Origin: Campylobacter concisus | Lineage (GTDB): Bacteria > Campylobacterota > Campylobacteria > Campylobacterales > Campylobacteraceae | DNA: 64,000 nucleotides | Direction: 5' to 3' | Assembly (NCBI RefSeq): GCF_003048905.1 | Contig: NZ_PIRO01000001.1 | Span: forward strand, 806,001 to 870,000 | Shown: piece by piece, positions 52,414 to 61,961 of the stretch | How the letters are laid out: each line of letters opens with the position of its first letter | How positions within the stretch are numbered: the first letter of the stretch is position 1 | Position numbers and translations under genes: made by a program | Notes under the pieces: generated by a model | The model's database searches: none | Told to the model about the DNA's origin: nothing | The model's input: the letters and a program-made list of their open reading frames with translations, nothing else

Positions 52414-54230
52414 AAATGTACCTCACTAAGTTTCTCCTTCGTTAAATTTATAAATTCCGCCAAGCTCATATCGCTCTGCGTCCTAGCCTGTCTGTCGCGT
52501 AGCGCAACGCTCTTGTTCGCTACTTCGTTGTCACCTAGCACGACTATCATAGGCACCCTTTGTTTTTCAGCCGTTCTTATTCTTTTATTTAAACTCTCAT
52601 TTTTACTTGCGATCTCGCTATCGATATTGATCTTTCTTAGCTCGCGTGAAATTTCTTTTGCGTAGTCTAAATGTGCGTCGCTAATAGGTACAATGACGAC
52701 TTGCGTAGGAGCGATAAAAAATGGTAGCTCACCAGCAGTGTGCTCAAGTAAAATTCCTATGAATCTCTCAAAACTGCCAAGCAGTGCTCTGTGAAGCATT
52801 ACGGGGCGTTGTCTTTCGTTGTTTGCATCGATGTATCCTAGATCAAAGCGCTCTGGCAAGTTAAAATCAACTTGTATCGTGCCGCACTGCCACTTTCTCT
52901 TAAGCGCATCAGTGATCTTAATGTCGATTTTTGGACCGTAGAATGCGCCGCCGCCCTCATCGATACCGTATTTAAAGCCATTTTCATCAAGAGCTTCTTT
53001 TAGCGCTTTGGTCGCCGTTTCCCAAATTTCATCTCCGCCGATCGCTTTTGCAGGCTTGGTTGAAATCTCCATCTCGTAGTGGAAACCAAAATTTTCCATT
53101 ATTTTGCCAGCAAATTTCAAAATTTCTAAGATATTTTCTTTGATCTGGCTTGGCATACAAAAGATATGTGAGTCATCTTGCGCAAATTCTCTAACCCTGA
53201 AAAGTCCGTGTAAAACGCCACTTTTTTCATGGCGGTGCACGACGCCGTATTCGAAAAATTTAAGCGGCAAGTCGCGGTAAGAGCGGATGTCACTTTGATA
53301 GACTTTAATGTGACCAACGCAGTTCATCGGCTTTATGCCGTATTCTGCCTCATCGATCGTTGTAAAGTACATATTTTCTTTATAGTTTGCGTAGTGACCG
53401 CTTCTTCTCCACACATCAGCCTTTAAAAGCTCTGGACCACGCACTGGCTCGTAGCCACGGTCGCGGTGAGCTTTGTATAAAATTTGCTCTAGTTTTGATC
53501 TCAAGCGTCCGCCGTATGGTAGCCAGATCGGTAGGCCGCCACCCACTTCGTCGTCAAATGTAAATAGCTTCATCTCTGTACCAAGTTTTCTATGGTCGCG
53601 CTTTTTAGCCTCTTCGATGATGCGGATGTGCTCTTTTAGGCTCTCTTTGTCTGCGTAAGCTGTGCCGTAAATTCTAGTTAGCATCTCACGGCTCTCATCA
53701 CCGCCTAGATACGCCCCAGCCACGCGCGTAAGTTTGAAAAATCTTAAAAATTTAGTATTTGGCACATGTGGTCCGCGGCAAAGGTCTTCAAAATCGCCTT
53801 GTGAGTAGCTGCTCACTTCGCCATCTGGAATTCTTTTTAAGACCTCTTGTTTTAGGTCGTCATCTTTAAATTTATCGCTCATATTAGCTTTGGTTGAGCA
53901 GGTTTTGACGATGTCAAATTTCTTCTCAGCAAGCTCTTTCATCTTATCTTCGATCGCTGCTAGATCGCTCTCGCCTAGCTTCGTACCCTCATCATCAACT
54001 CTAAAATCATAATAAAATCCATCTTCTACGTTTGGTCCGACAAAAAATTTCGCCTTTGGATAGAGTGATTTGATAGCTTGTGCCATTAGGTGCGCACAGG
54101 AGTGTCTGATAACGTGCAGTGCTTCTTTTGAGTTGTCAAAATAGATAGGCTCAGCACTACTTTCGCGCCCTACGATACTTTGAGTATCGACTATTTCGCC
54201 ATTTAGTTTGTATGCGATGATATCGCTCAT
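52410..54230 (-). CDS. thrS: Threonyl-tRNA synthetase
   Basis: Class II synthetase that charges tRNA-Thr. The 606-aa protein has a short N-terminus without the TGS domain of E. coli ThrRS, an editing domain ([12 protein letters not shown] and the [17 protein letters not shown]), class II motifs ([31 protein letters not shown]) and a C-terminal anticodon domain ([17 protein letters not shown]). The first gene of thrS-infC. Confidence 0.95.
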   Translation of the reverse strand: MSDIIAYKLNGEIVDTQSIVGRESSAEPIYFDNSKEALHVIRHSCAHLMAQAIKSLYPKAKFFVGPNVEDGFYYDFRVDDEGTKLGESDLAAIEDKMKELAEKKFDIVKTCSTKANMSDKFKDDDLKQEVLKRIPDGEVSSYSQGDFEDLCRGPHVPNTKFLRFFKLTRVAGAYLGGDESREMLTRIYGTAYADKESLKEHIRIIEEAKKRDHRKLGTEMKLFTFDDEVGGGLPIWLPYGGRLRSKLEQILYKAHRDRGYEPVRGPELLKADVWRRSGHYANYKENMYFTTIDEAEYGIKPMNCVGHIKVYQSDIRSYRDLPLKFFEYGVVHRHEKSGVLHGLFRVREFAQDDSHIFCMPSQIKENILEILKFAGKIMENFGFHYEMEISTKPAKAIGGDEIWETATKALKEALDENGFKYGIDEGGGAFYGPKIDIKITDALKRKWQCGTIQVDFNLPERFDLGYIDANNERQRPVMLHRALLGSFERFIGILLEHTAGELPFFIAPTQVVIVPISDAHLDYAKEISRELRKINIDSEIASKNESLNKRIRTAEKQRVPMIVVLGDNEVANKSVALRDRQARTQSDMSLAEFINLTKEKLSEVHF

Positions 54231-54574
54231 TGTTTTTCCTTATATCAAATTGTCTTTTTTACGATAAAAGAACGATTAAGGATTTTATCAAAATGGGCTT
54301 TAAGCTAAACTTAATATTTACTAAGCAAATTTTTATAAATTCTTTTTAAATCCACAAGCTTTGATATATAAATTTTTTATAAAATATTTATATTTATATT
54401 TATATTTAAATGTGTAAATCCCTAAATTTAAAGCTTTTTATTTATATAATTTATTATATTTTAAGATTATGCCTGATAATATTTGTTCTTGAAATGAATT
54501 TAGCAATTTCTCGTCTTTGCATTATTTAAATTCATTTTTCTCCCGACAATATTTAGTGCTAGGAAGTGGTTAGC
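54231..54574. other. 344-bp AT-rich gap with a hexanucleotide repeat
   Basis: The gap contains a short tandem run of ttatat-type hexamers (about 54385-54410) and the hairpin listed separately. No gene or RNA is visible. It must hold the thrS promoter; no T-box is seen, as expected outside Gram-positives. Confidence 0.5.
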
Positions 54575-54582
54575 CTAGCACT
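54555..54582. terminator. Hairpin at the end of the YbaK-type gene
   Basis: A 9-bp perfect stem (agtgctagg/cctagcact) overlaps the last codons and stop of the minus-strand gene. On the plus strand it is followed by tttctttt, on the minus strand only by aaatattg, so it looks stronger for the plus strand, although no plus-strand gene runs into it. Confidence 0.5.
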
Positions 54583-55150
54583 TTTCTTTTGCAAATTTAA
54601 CAAACACTGGCTTTACTATCCTGGCGTAGTCTTTTGCGTTTAGGACGATAGATCTATCAAGAAGCCCCGCATTAAAGGCGATCTCCTCATTTCGCTCTAG
54701 CAAACTCTCATCCACAACAAGGTGCAAATTTTTATGAAAGCTAAATGGTGGCACTGAACCAAAAACACAATCTGTCAATGCCAAAACTTCATCTGGACTA
54801 GCTAGGCTTGCTCTTTTGCCGTCAAATTTTTGTGTCAAGCTATCAAGATTTGCTTGCATATCGGCTGGCAAAATAGCCAAAATATAAATTTTACCAGCCT
54901 TCATCGCTGGCTTTTCATCGCTTAGCAAATAATCATTTAGCACATTTTCATCTTTAAAAATTTGCCTAAATTTTTCCTCATCTACCCCTTTTATAGAGCA
55001 AACTAGAGCCTTTGCGCCTTGGCTCATCTTTGTTCCCCTAAGTTTTGCCACCTCTTCTGAAGTGGTCGCACTCTCATGATTTAGGACTTTAAATTTGGCT
55101 TCATTCTTGCTAAGAAGCTCATATATCTTATTAAAAATTTGCTCAGACAC
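54575..55150 (-). CDS. YbaK/ProX-type aminoacyl-tRNA deacylase
   Basis: A 191-aa cytosolic protein that hydrolyses mischarged tRNA. I choose GTG at 55150 (VSEQIFNKIYELL), 2 nt after AAAGGAAAGAG; the longer frame from 55306 runs antisense into ung and has a hydrophobic leader that the family lacks. Motifs: NHESATTSEEVAKLRGTKMSQGAKALV and VFGSVPPFSFHKNLHLVVDESLL (GxxPPFG region). Confidence 0.82.
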   Translation of the reverse strand: MSEQIFNKIYELLSKNEAKFKVLNHESATTSEEVAKLRGTKMSQGAKALVCSIKGVDEEKFRQIFKDENVLNDYLLSDEKPAMKAGKIYILAILPADMQANLDSLTQKFDGKRASLASPDEVLALTDCVFGSVPPFSFHKNLHLVVDESLLERNEEIAFNAGLLDRSIVLNAKDYARIVKPVFVKFAKEKC

Positions 55151-55214
55151 AACTCTTTCCTTTAGATAAATTTTAGTTAAAATTATACCGCTAAAACTTA
55201 CAAAAGGCAGGAAA

Positions 55215-55907
55215 ATGCAGATAAATTTAGATGATATAAAGATTGAGCCAAGCTGGAAAGAGGTGCTAAAAGATGAGTTTTTGAGTGAAAATTTCGCGCG
55301 TATCAAAGAAAATTTCTTAAAAGTAAAGAGTACTGGCGTCGTCTATCCACCAAGTGCGCTTATTTTTAATGCATTTAATCTAACGCCTTTTCACTCTGTC
55401 AAAGTCGTCATCCTAGGCCAAGATCCATACCACGGTGCAAATCAAGCCATGGGGCTAAGCTTTTCGGTACCAAATGGCGTAAAAGTCCCGCCAAGTCTTG
55501 TAAATATCTATAAAGAAATTTACGCTGATCTTGGTATAAAAGAGCCAAATAGCGGCGATCTCACAAAATGGGCAAAGCAAGGCGTGCTGCTTCTAAACTC
55601 AACTTTAAGCGTTAGCGCTGGAGTGGCAAATTCCCACGCAAGCTTTGGCTGGCAGGGCTTTACTGACGCTGTAATAAAAAAAGTTAGCCAAAATTTACAA
55701 AACGTAGTTTTCATGCTTTGGGGCAATCCAGCTAGAGCCAAAGTACCGCTCATTAACGCCAGCAAGCACCTCATCTTAGAGGCAGCACATCCAAGCCCAC
55801 TGGCTCGTGGAGCATTTTTTGGCTGCAGACACTTTTCAAAGGCAAATATCTACCTAGCAAACCACGGCAAAACGCCAATAGACTGGGATCTAAACGTAAA
55901 AATTTGA
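55215..55907 (+). CDS. ung: Uracil-DNA glycosylase
   Basis: Removes uracil from DNA. The 230-aa protein has the catalytic-water motif VVILGQDPYHGANQAMGLSF and the DNA-intercalation motif AAHPSPLARGAFFGCRHFSKAN; GVLLLNSTLSV is also typical. RBS aaaggcagg. Divergent from the deacylase gene. Confidence 0.97.
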   Translation: MQINLDDIKIEPSWKEVLKDEFLSENFARIKENFLKVKSTGVVYPPSALIFNAFNLTPFHSVKVVILGQDPYHGANQAMGLSFSVPNGVKVPPSLVNIYKEIYADLGIKEPNSGDLTKWAKQGVLLLNSTLSVSAGVANSHASFGWQGFTDAVIKKVSQNLQNVVFMLWGNPARAKVPLINASKHLILEAAHPSPLARGAFFGCRHFSKANIYLANHGKTPIDWDLNVKI

Positions 55908-55908
55908 T

Positions 55909-56202
55909 CTATTTTTTTAGATCATTTAAAAGTTTGTTTGTCTCTTCAAGCTTTCTTTTGCAAAATTTCTCATCTTTGTTTTGAAGTATCATCGCCTCTT
56001 GGCCGCTTTGTCTTTGTTTAAACTCATCAAATTTAAGCTCAAAAAGTCTTAACGCCTTTTCATCGTTTGCGAGTCGCTTGCTCTCTTTGGCATAAAACTC
56101 GTCAAGATAGAGCCTACTTTGTTTGATATATTCATTGCAAACATCGTTTGCATGGACTAAATTTACGCCAAGTAAAATGGCAAAAATAGCTATTTTTTTC
56201 AT
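55909..56202 (-). CDS. Small exported protein of unknown function
   Basis: A 97-aa protein with a signal peptide (MKKIAIFAILLGVNLVHAND). The mature chain is highly charged and helical, with two Cys (DVCNEY and KFCKRK). It converges on ung with a 1-nt gap. No family recognised. Confidence 0.65.
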   Translation of the reverse strand: MKKIAIFAILLGVNLVHANDVCNEYIKQSRLYLDEFYAKESKRLANDEKALRLFELKFDEFKQRQSGQEAMILQNKDEKFCKRKLEETNKLLNDLKK

Positions 56203-56283
56203 GTTTTTCCTTGAAATTTTTGCGTTATACTAGCCTTTAAGCACTTAAATTTTAAAATGCTCTTTCAAAAAAAAGGATAAAAA

Positions 56284-56814
56284 ATGAGACGAAAAGATAG
56301 AGAGCTAAGCCGTGAAGATGGCTTAAAAATCATAGATGAATGCGAATATGCGGTAATTTCATGCGTGGATGATGAGGGAGAAATTTTTAGCGTACCGATC
56401 TCGCCTGTTAGAGTTGGTGAAAGCATTTTTATACACGGAGCTACCGCTGGCTGTAAGGCAAAACTACTTCAAGATGGACGAAAAGTAGAGTTTGTCTGCT
56501 TTAGTTTTAACAAAGTCCCGTATCTAAGCGAAAGCGAGCTAGATGCGATAAAAGACGATGGCAAGGCACTTGGAGGCAAGGTTTTTACGACTGAGTACAA
56601 AAGTGCCATCGCAAAAACTAGAGTTTACGAGATCACAGACGAAGCTAAAAAATATGAAATTTTAAAAATTCTTAGCCAAAAATACACCGCCTACGCGATG
56701 AGCACCTTTGACGTGGCGGCAGAGTATGGGCTAAAAAATATGAAAATTTACGAGCTAAAGATAGAGAGCCTTAGCGCAAAGGCCAAAATTTTGCCAAAAG
56801 CGGTAAAGGAGTAA
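56284..56814 (+). CDS. FMN-binding split-barrel protein (PNPOx/NimA-like)
   Basis: A 176-aa cytosolic protein. The start MRRKDRELSREDGLKIIDECEYAVISCVDDEGEIFSVPISPV-like segment and FIHGATAGCKAKLLQDGRKVEFVCF match NimA-type pyridoxamine-phosphate-oxidase-like flavoproteins. The substrate is not known. The rarA gene starts 2 nt after its stop. Confidence 0.85.
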   Translation: MRRKDRELSREDGLKIIDECEYAVISCVDDEGEIFSVPISPVRVGESIFIHGATAGCKAKLLQDGRKVEFVCFSFNKVPYLSESELDAIKDDGKALGGKVFTTEYKSAIAKTRVYEITDEAKKYEILKILSQKYTAYAMSTFDVAAEYGLKNMKIYELKIESLSAKAKILPKAVKE

Positions 56815-56816
56815 AT

Positions 56817-58001
56817 TTGAGCTCACTTGCACTGATGTTTAGACCAAAAAGCTTGGATGAAATTTGCGGGCAAAAGGCAGTTAAAGCGGCTTTTTTAAAA
56901 TTTATAGCCACCTGGAAGATCCCACACTCCATCTTTTATGGTCCAGCAGGTTGTGGTAAGACGAGCTTTGCAAGGGCTGTGGCAAGCGGTGCAAACTACG
57001 ACTTTTACGAGTTTGATGGCGGAAATTTGAAGATAGATGACTTTCGCAAAATTTTAAAAAACTACGAAAACGCCTTAAATAAACCACTCTTTTTCATAGA
57101 CGAGATCCACCGCCTAAGCAAAACCCAGCAAGAAGCACTGCTAATCCCCATGGAAAACTACAAAGCCCTAGTTATCGGCGCTAGTACGGAAAATCCCTTT
57201 TTCACGCTAAGCTCAGGCATCAGAAGCCGCTCGATGCTCTTTGAGTTTAGGCCGCTTAGTAGTGACGATTTTGAGGAGCTTCTTGGCAAGATCAGGGAGC
57301 AAATTTCTTTTAGCATAGATGATGAAGCCAAAGAATATTTATTTAAAAGTAGTGGTGGTGACGCAAGAGCTATGCTAAATTTACTCGAATTTGCCGTCAC
57401 ACTTGATGAAAATGTGAGCCTGAAAAATTTAAAGACACTACGTCAAAACGCCCTAAAAGAGGGAGCAAAAGAGGACGACACGCACTACGAGCTAGCAAGT
57501 GCTTTTATAAAAAGCATGCGTGGAAGCGACGAAAACGCCGTCATCTACTACCTCGCAAGGCTCATAGACTCTGGCGAGAGTGCAGACTTCATCGCTAGAA
57601 GGATGGCGATATTTGCTAGCGAAGACATCGGCAATGCAAACCCAAATGCACTAAATTTAGCCGCAAGTACGCTTAGTGTGGTAAAGGAGATAGGCTTTCC
57701 AGAGGCTAGGATCATACTAGCTCAGTGCGCCATCTATCTAGCTAGCTCGCCAAAGTCAAACTCCAGCTACAATGCGATAAATGCTGCCCTAAGATACGTG
57801 CAAAGTGAAGAAATTTTAAAAATTCCGCCATATCTAAAAAACCACACAAAAGAGAGCAAAGACTACCTTTATCCGCATGATTTTGGCGGCTGGGTCGAGC
57901 AAAAATACCTAGAAAAACCGCTCGTTTTTTACAAAAGCAAGGGCATAGGCTTTGAAAAAACACTAAATGAGTGGCTAGAAAAGATAAGATCAAAAGGTTA
58001 A
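56817..58001 (+). CDS. rarA: Replication-associated recombination protein A (RarA/MgsA)
   Basis: AAA+ clamp-loader-like ATPase that acts at stalled forks. The 394-aa protein starts with TTG at 56817 (SSLALMFRPKSLDEICGQ). Walker A FYGPAGCGKTSFA, Walker B LFFIDEIHRL, sensor 1 GASTENPFF, then the tetramerisation domain with SLMRGSDENAVIYYLARLI-type (here SMRGSDENAVIYYLA) and ASEDIGNANPNAL. Confidence 0.94.
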   Translation: MSSLALMFRPKSLDEICGQKAVKAAFLKFIATWKIPHSIFYGPAGCGKTSFARAVASGANYDFYEFDGGNLKIDDFRKILKNYENALNKPLFFIDEIHRLSKTQQEALLIPMENYKALVIGASTENPFFTLSSGIRSRSMLFEFRPLSSDDFEELLGKIREQISFSIDDEAKEYLFKSSGGDARAMLNLLEFAVTLDENVSLKNLKTLRQNALKEGAKEDDTHYELASAFIKSMRGSDENAVIYYLARLIDSGESADFIARRMAIFASEDIGNANPNALNLAASTLSVVKEIGFPEARIILAQCAIYLASSPKSNSSYNAINAALRYVQSEEILKIPPYLKNHTKESKDYLYPHDFGGWVEQKYLEKPLVFYKSKGIGFEKTLNEWLEKIRSKG

Positions 58002-58085
58002 AATTAGACTTTATTCTATCAAATTTAAAAGAGCTCTTTTCAATTTACGGCAAGTATAAGGGTGAAATTTAAAAAAGGAGTGCAG

Positions 58086-58601
58086 ATGAACGAGCAAAAT
58101 TTGGCATATATAGCAAATTTAAAGATAGAAAACGTGCCATGGCAGAGACTAAGCTGTAGTTACGGTACGGCGGAGCTTTTTGCACAAATTTTAAACTCCC
58201 TTGCAAAGGCTGTGAAAAGTAGCAAATTTGATAAAAATGAGCTTGGTGGGCTGCTTGATGAGATAGTGGCTCAGTGCGAGTATCAAGAGACATTTTGGCA
58301 CACAACGCCCTTTGCGCTCGTTTTTTTAGTGCGAATTTATAAAAGTACGCTAAGCGAAAAAGGCGATGCAGCTAAATTTATCTCACGTAAGCTTGAAGAG
58401 TTTTTTAAATTTATGCTTGAAATTTGCGAAAAAGTAGAGCAGATGGATCATGCAAAGCCGCTTGCAAAGATGGAGCAGATGCTAGAGCCAAAGTATCTTG
58501 ATATCGTAGATCAAGACGAGCTAAGCTATGATGATAGGCTATTTTACAGCTTTTACTACTACTCACATATCGTTTTACAGAGTACTGGAATAAAATTTTA
58601 A
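58086..58601 (+). CDS. Conserved-looking helical protein of unknown function
   Basis: A 171-aa soluble protein; I choose the ATG at 58086 with AAAAAGGAG eight nt upstream rather than the ATG at 58062. It is largely helical and acidic (KLEEFFKFMLEICEKVEQMDHAKPL, then DDRLFYSFYYYSHIV). No motif or family recognised. Confidence 0.7.
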   Translation: MNEQNLAYIANLKIENVPWQRLSCSYGTAELFAQILNSLAKAVKSSKFDKNELGGLLDEIVAQCEYQETFWHTTPFALVFLVRIYKSTLSEKGDAAKFISRKLEEFFKFMLEICEKVEQMDHAKPLAKMEQMLEPKYLDIVDQDELSYDDRLFYSFYYYSHIVLQSTGIKF

Positions 58602-58689
58602 CCCGGCCATAATTTTTTAGCTATTAATTTAAATTTTATATTTTTTCAAATATACTTTTCGAATTCAAATCAATCACGAAAGTTAAAAA

Positions 58690-60108
58690 ATGCCTACAAA
58701 TTTTGCTGAAATTTTAAATAATTGTGTCGAAAGTATAAATTCATTTCTCTGGGGCCCATACTTCCTTATCGCCCTACTTTGCGGCACTGGACTCTTTTTT
58801 ACCATTAGGCTTGGCTTTGTTCAAATTTTTAAGTTTAAAATGGGGCTAAAAGAGCTTTTTGGAAATTTCTCACTCCACGGCGAAGCGGCTGGCAAGGCCG
58901 GCATGAGTCAGTTTCAAGCAGTCGCAACTGCTATCGCCGCACAAGTAGGTACTGGCAATCTAGTGGGCGCAACGACGGCTCTTATCATGGGAGGACCTGG
59001 GGCTATATTTTGGATGTGGTGTGCCGCATTTTTAGGCATGGCTACAAATTTTGCTGAAATTTGCCTCGCTCAAATTTACCGCACAAAAGATGACAGCGGT
59101 CATACAATAGGCGGACCAGCATTTTACATAAGCCGAGGTTTAAAAGGTAAATTGGCAAAAATTTTAGCTGGATTTTTCGCTATCGCTATCATCATTGCAC
59201 TTGGTTTTATTGGCAACATGGTTCAAGCAAACTCCATATCAGATGGCTTTAGTGGTGCTTTTGGTATACCACAGTGGCTAACTGGTGCCTTTTTGGCGAT
59301 AGTTTGTGCAATCATCTTCATAGGTGGCGTAAAAGCGATCGCAAGAGTAGCTGAAAAGATCGTGCCTATCATGGCTCTACTTTACGTAGGTGTAGGACTA
59401 ACTATCATATTTTTAAATTTCCAGCAAATTCCAGAAGCAGTCTCGCTCATTTTTAGAGCCGCATTTGATCCTTCAGCGGCTTGGGGTGGAGCTACTGGAG
59501 CTAGCATAGCAGCTGCGATGAGATACGGCATAGCAAGAGGGCTTTTTAGTAATGAAGCTGGCATGGGCTCAACTCCACACGCACACGCTGCAGCTAACGT
59601 CAAACACCCAGTCGATCAAGCAGTACTTGGCATAATGAGCGTATTTGTAGATACTTTTATCGTTTTAAATATAACTGTTTTTGTAGTACTTACCGCAAAT
59701 GTCATCAGCTTTGAAAACGGCAAGGCAGTCTTTACAGGTATCACCTTGGTGCAAGAGGCCTTTTCGTCGCACATATTTGGCAAAACTGGCGGTTATAGCT
59801 TTGTAGCGATCTGCCTATTTTTCTTTGCATTTACAACGATTCTTGGATGGTACTACTTTGCTGAGATCAACGTAAGATACCTTCTTGGGGCAAAGGCGGT
59901 CAGAGCTTTTCAAATTTTGGTAGTCGTTTTTGTATTTTTGGGAAGCTTACAAAAGGTTGATTTTGTCTGGAGCCTAGCAGATATGTTTAATGGCTTGATG
60001 GTCGTACCAAATTTAATTGCCATCATCATTTTAAGCCCTATTGTGGCAAAGCTTTTAAAAGATCACGATGCTGGTAAAGAGTATGATGTGAAAGATTATT
60101 TAAAATAA
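58690..60108 (+). CDS. AGCS-family sodium:alanine/glycine symporter
   Basis: A 472-aa inner-membrane protein with about eleven helices. Family motifs are GTGLFFTIRLGFVQ, GTGNLVGATTALIMGGPGAIFWMW (in part), RGLFSNEAGMGSTPHAHA and TILGWYYFAEINVRY. It imports Ala, Gly or related amino acids with sodium. Campylobacter uses amino acids as carbon sources, which suits the nearby gdhA only in a general way. Confidence 0.93.
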   Translation: MPTNFAEILNNCVESINSFLWGPYFLIALLCGTGLFFTIRLGFVQIFKFKMGLKELFGNFSLHGEAAGKAGMSQFQAVATAIAAQVGTGNLVGATTALIMGGPGAIFWMWCAAFLGMATNFAEICLAQIYRTKDDSGHTIGGPAFYISRGLKGKLAKILAGFFAIAIIIALGFIGNMVQANSISDGFSGAFGIPQWLTGAFLAIVCAIIFIGGVKAIARVAEKIVPIMALLYVGVGLTIIFLNFQQIPEAVSLIFRAAFDPSAAWGGATGASIAAAMRYGIARGLFSNEAGMGSTPHAHAAANVKHPVDQAVLGIMSVFVDTFIVLNITVFVVLTANVISFENGKAVFTGITLVQEAFSSHIFGKTGGYSFVAICLFFFAFTTILGWYYFAEINVRYLLGAKAVRAFQILVVVFVFLGSLQKVDFVWSLADMFNGLMVVPNLIAIIILSPIVAKLLKDHDAGKEYDVKDYLK

Positions 60109-60182
60109 GTCTTTACCGCATCTTTATAAAATTTACTAATAATTAATTTTTAAATCTCTTTTTTGGGATGTTTTGTTAGAAG

Positions 60183-60258
60183 TGGTGGCCCCGAATGGAC
60201 TCGAACCATCGACCACTACCATGTCAAGGTAGTGCTCTACCAACTGAGCTACGGGACC
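60183..60258 (-). tRNA. tRNA-Val (anticodon GAC), CCA encoded
   Basis: On the minus strand the cloverleaf is complete: acceptor ggtcccg with cggggcc (one T-G pair), D arm gctcagttggtagagc, anticodon loop cttgaca with GAC, T arm with ggttcgagtcc, discriminator A and CCA. It reads Val GTC/GTT. Confidence 0.97.
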
Positions 60259-60336
60259 AAAGATTTGGGATTATATTTTATTTTCTATTTTATTTAGCTT
60301 AATTCTTTAGTAATTAAATTTATTTATAAGCAGTAA

Positions 60337-60651
60337 ATGCAATGGAAAAAATTAGAATTAGCTAACGCTTACCTCGCAGTTATCGGTAAAGATGAAAACT
60401 ACCTAGTCAATATCTGCAACTCACAAGTTATCGCCACAAAAACCTCTTGGCACCCCTAAAGAGCTAAAATGTGTAAGCTGCCACTATGATGTAGGACATG
60501 GTGCTAGCTTTGGAAATTATCTTGAATACTGGAAGCTAACATATAAAATTTATGAAAATAAGATGCTGGAGCAAAAGATTGATACTAAAAATTCTTCAAA
60601 GACGAGTTTAAACCTACAAAAGATGAATAGGAATTTTAAAACAAAAGGCTG
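60337..60651 (+). pseudogene. Relic of a CxxCH cytochrome c (NapC/NrfH-like tail)
   Basis: Two overlapping plus-strand frames belong together. From 60337 one reads MQWKKLELANAYLAVIG and so on to a stop at about 60459. From about 60443 the next frame reads PLGTPKELKCVSCHYDVGHGASFG and continues NYLEYWKLTYKIYENK to a stop near 60651. CVSCH is a haem c site followed by a His that could be a distal ligand. The upstream part of a multihaem protein is missing. It lies directly beside tRNA-Val. Family assignment is tentative. Confidence 0.55.
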
Positions 60652-60809
60652 ACAAGAATAATACAAAATCAGTTAGTGGACTAACGGGGTAGAAGTCTAG
60701 CCTAGAAAACTAGTGAGCTTGTCTTGGTTTTATTATTTAAATCACGATGAACTTGCCGAAGTCAAGTCAATATAAATTTTTAAATTAAAAACCTAAAAAT
60801 GGCAATGTG

Positions 60810-61940
60810 CTATTTCCCAATAATAATTTTTGCAAGTCTTTCATTCTTTTCATTTATGTTAAATTTTACTTCAGCTATTTTTCTGCTTTCCATACCCATT
60901 TGGACTATCATTTCTGAATTTTGTATAAAATAAATCATCTTTTGTGCCAAAATTTTACTATCAAATGGTGGCACCAAGAATCCATTTACTCCATCTTCAA
61001 CAGTTTCTTTGCATCCTACGCCATTTGTGGTTATTACTGCCCTTCCTATTGCCATGGCTTCCTGCGTACTTCTTGGCACACCTTCTCTGTAATACGAAGG
61101 CAAGACAAAAATGGAACTATTCACTATCCGTTCTTTTATATCATTTACGAAGCCAGGATATATAACTACGCCACTATCAAGATAAGGTTTTAGCTCTTCT
61201 TGCGTTAATCCAAATGGATTGTGCTCATCAAAACCACCAAATATATAAAACTTTACATCTTTATATTTTTCTTTTACGATTTTAGCTGCCTCTAAATACT
61301 CAAATATTCCCTTTTCTGCAAGAAGTCTTGCTATAAAAATAAAACTTATAGGATCAGTATTTGCTTTAGTATATGAGAATTTATCAAGATCAACACCTAT
61401 ACCACCTAATATATTTATGGACTTTACTTTTATATTGTATCTATCAATCAAATCCTTTTTATCGTCATTATTTAAAAATATAAGCTCGTCAAGAGATGGT
61501 AGTGAAATTTTATATAAAAAAACTTGTATAGTTTTGATAATTTTTGCCTTTTTTGTTTGCCCATTTTTATGAACTGTAAAAGCCCCGCCAAGCCCTTCTA
61601 TCATGCCTACTATTCGTGGCACTCTTGCTATTTTTGCGGCTATAGTTGCAAAAATAACTGGTTTAACAAAAAAAGAAAAAATCGCATCTGGCCTATATTG
61701 CCTAAATAGTTTAACCAAATCATATGTAGCAATGAGATCTTTAAATGGATTTAGCCCTTTTGCATTTAAAGTGTGGTCAAGCGGTTTTGCACCCAATGAG
61801 ATTATTTTTTTTCTACTTTTTTCATTGTAGTCACTAACTAAACAGTAGACATCATGCCCTTTTGATACAAGTAATTTTATGAGCTCTTCTCTAAAATTTA
61901 TCATCATAGACGAGACATTACCGATTATAAAAATTTTCAT
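60810..61940 (-). CDS. Glycosyltransferase family 4
   Basis: A 376-aa GT-B enzyme. I prefer the ATG at 61940 (MKIFIIGNVSSMMINFREELI), the normal N-terminal strand, over 61955. The C-terminal half has FIFIARLLAEKGIFEYLEAA, VVIYPGFVNDIKERIVNSSIFVLPSYYREGVPRSTQEAMAIG (in part) with the EGxPxxxxEAMA nucleotide-sugar motif, and VEDGVNGFLVPPFD. PglA/WbpT-like enzymes of LOS, O-antigen or glycan synthesis are close in layout. It ends the minus-strand sugar cluster. Confidence 0.88.
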   Translation of the reverse strand: MKIFIIGNVSSMMINFREELIKLLVSKGHDVYCLVSDYNEKSRKKIISLGAKPLDHTLNAKGLNPFKDLIATYDLVKLFRQYRPDAIFSFFVKPVIFATIAAKIARVPRIVGMIEGLGGAFTVHKNGQTKKAKIIKTIQVFLYKISLPSLDELIFLNNDDKKDLIDRYNIKVKSINILGGIGVDLDKFSYTKANTDPISFIFIARLLAEKGIFEYLEAAKIVKEKYKDVKFYIFGGFDEHNPFGLTQEELKPYLDSGVVIYPGFVNDIKERIVNSSIFVLPSYYREGVPRSTQEAMAIGRAVITTNGVGCKETVEDGVNGFLVPPFDSKILAQKMIYFIQNSEMIVQMGMESRKIAEVKFNINEKNERLAKIIIGK

Positions 61941-61961
61941 AGCAACTCCAATCATATGAAT

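Noticed and set aside
54381-54412. Phase-variable repeat tract
   Set aside because: The hexamer run is short, imperfect and not inside or close before a contingency-type gene.
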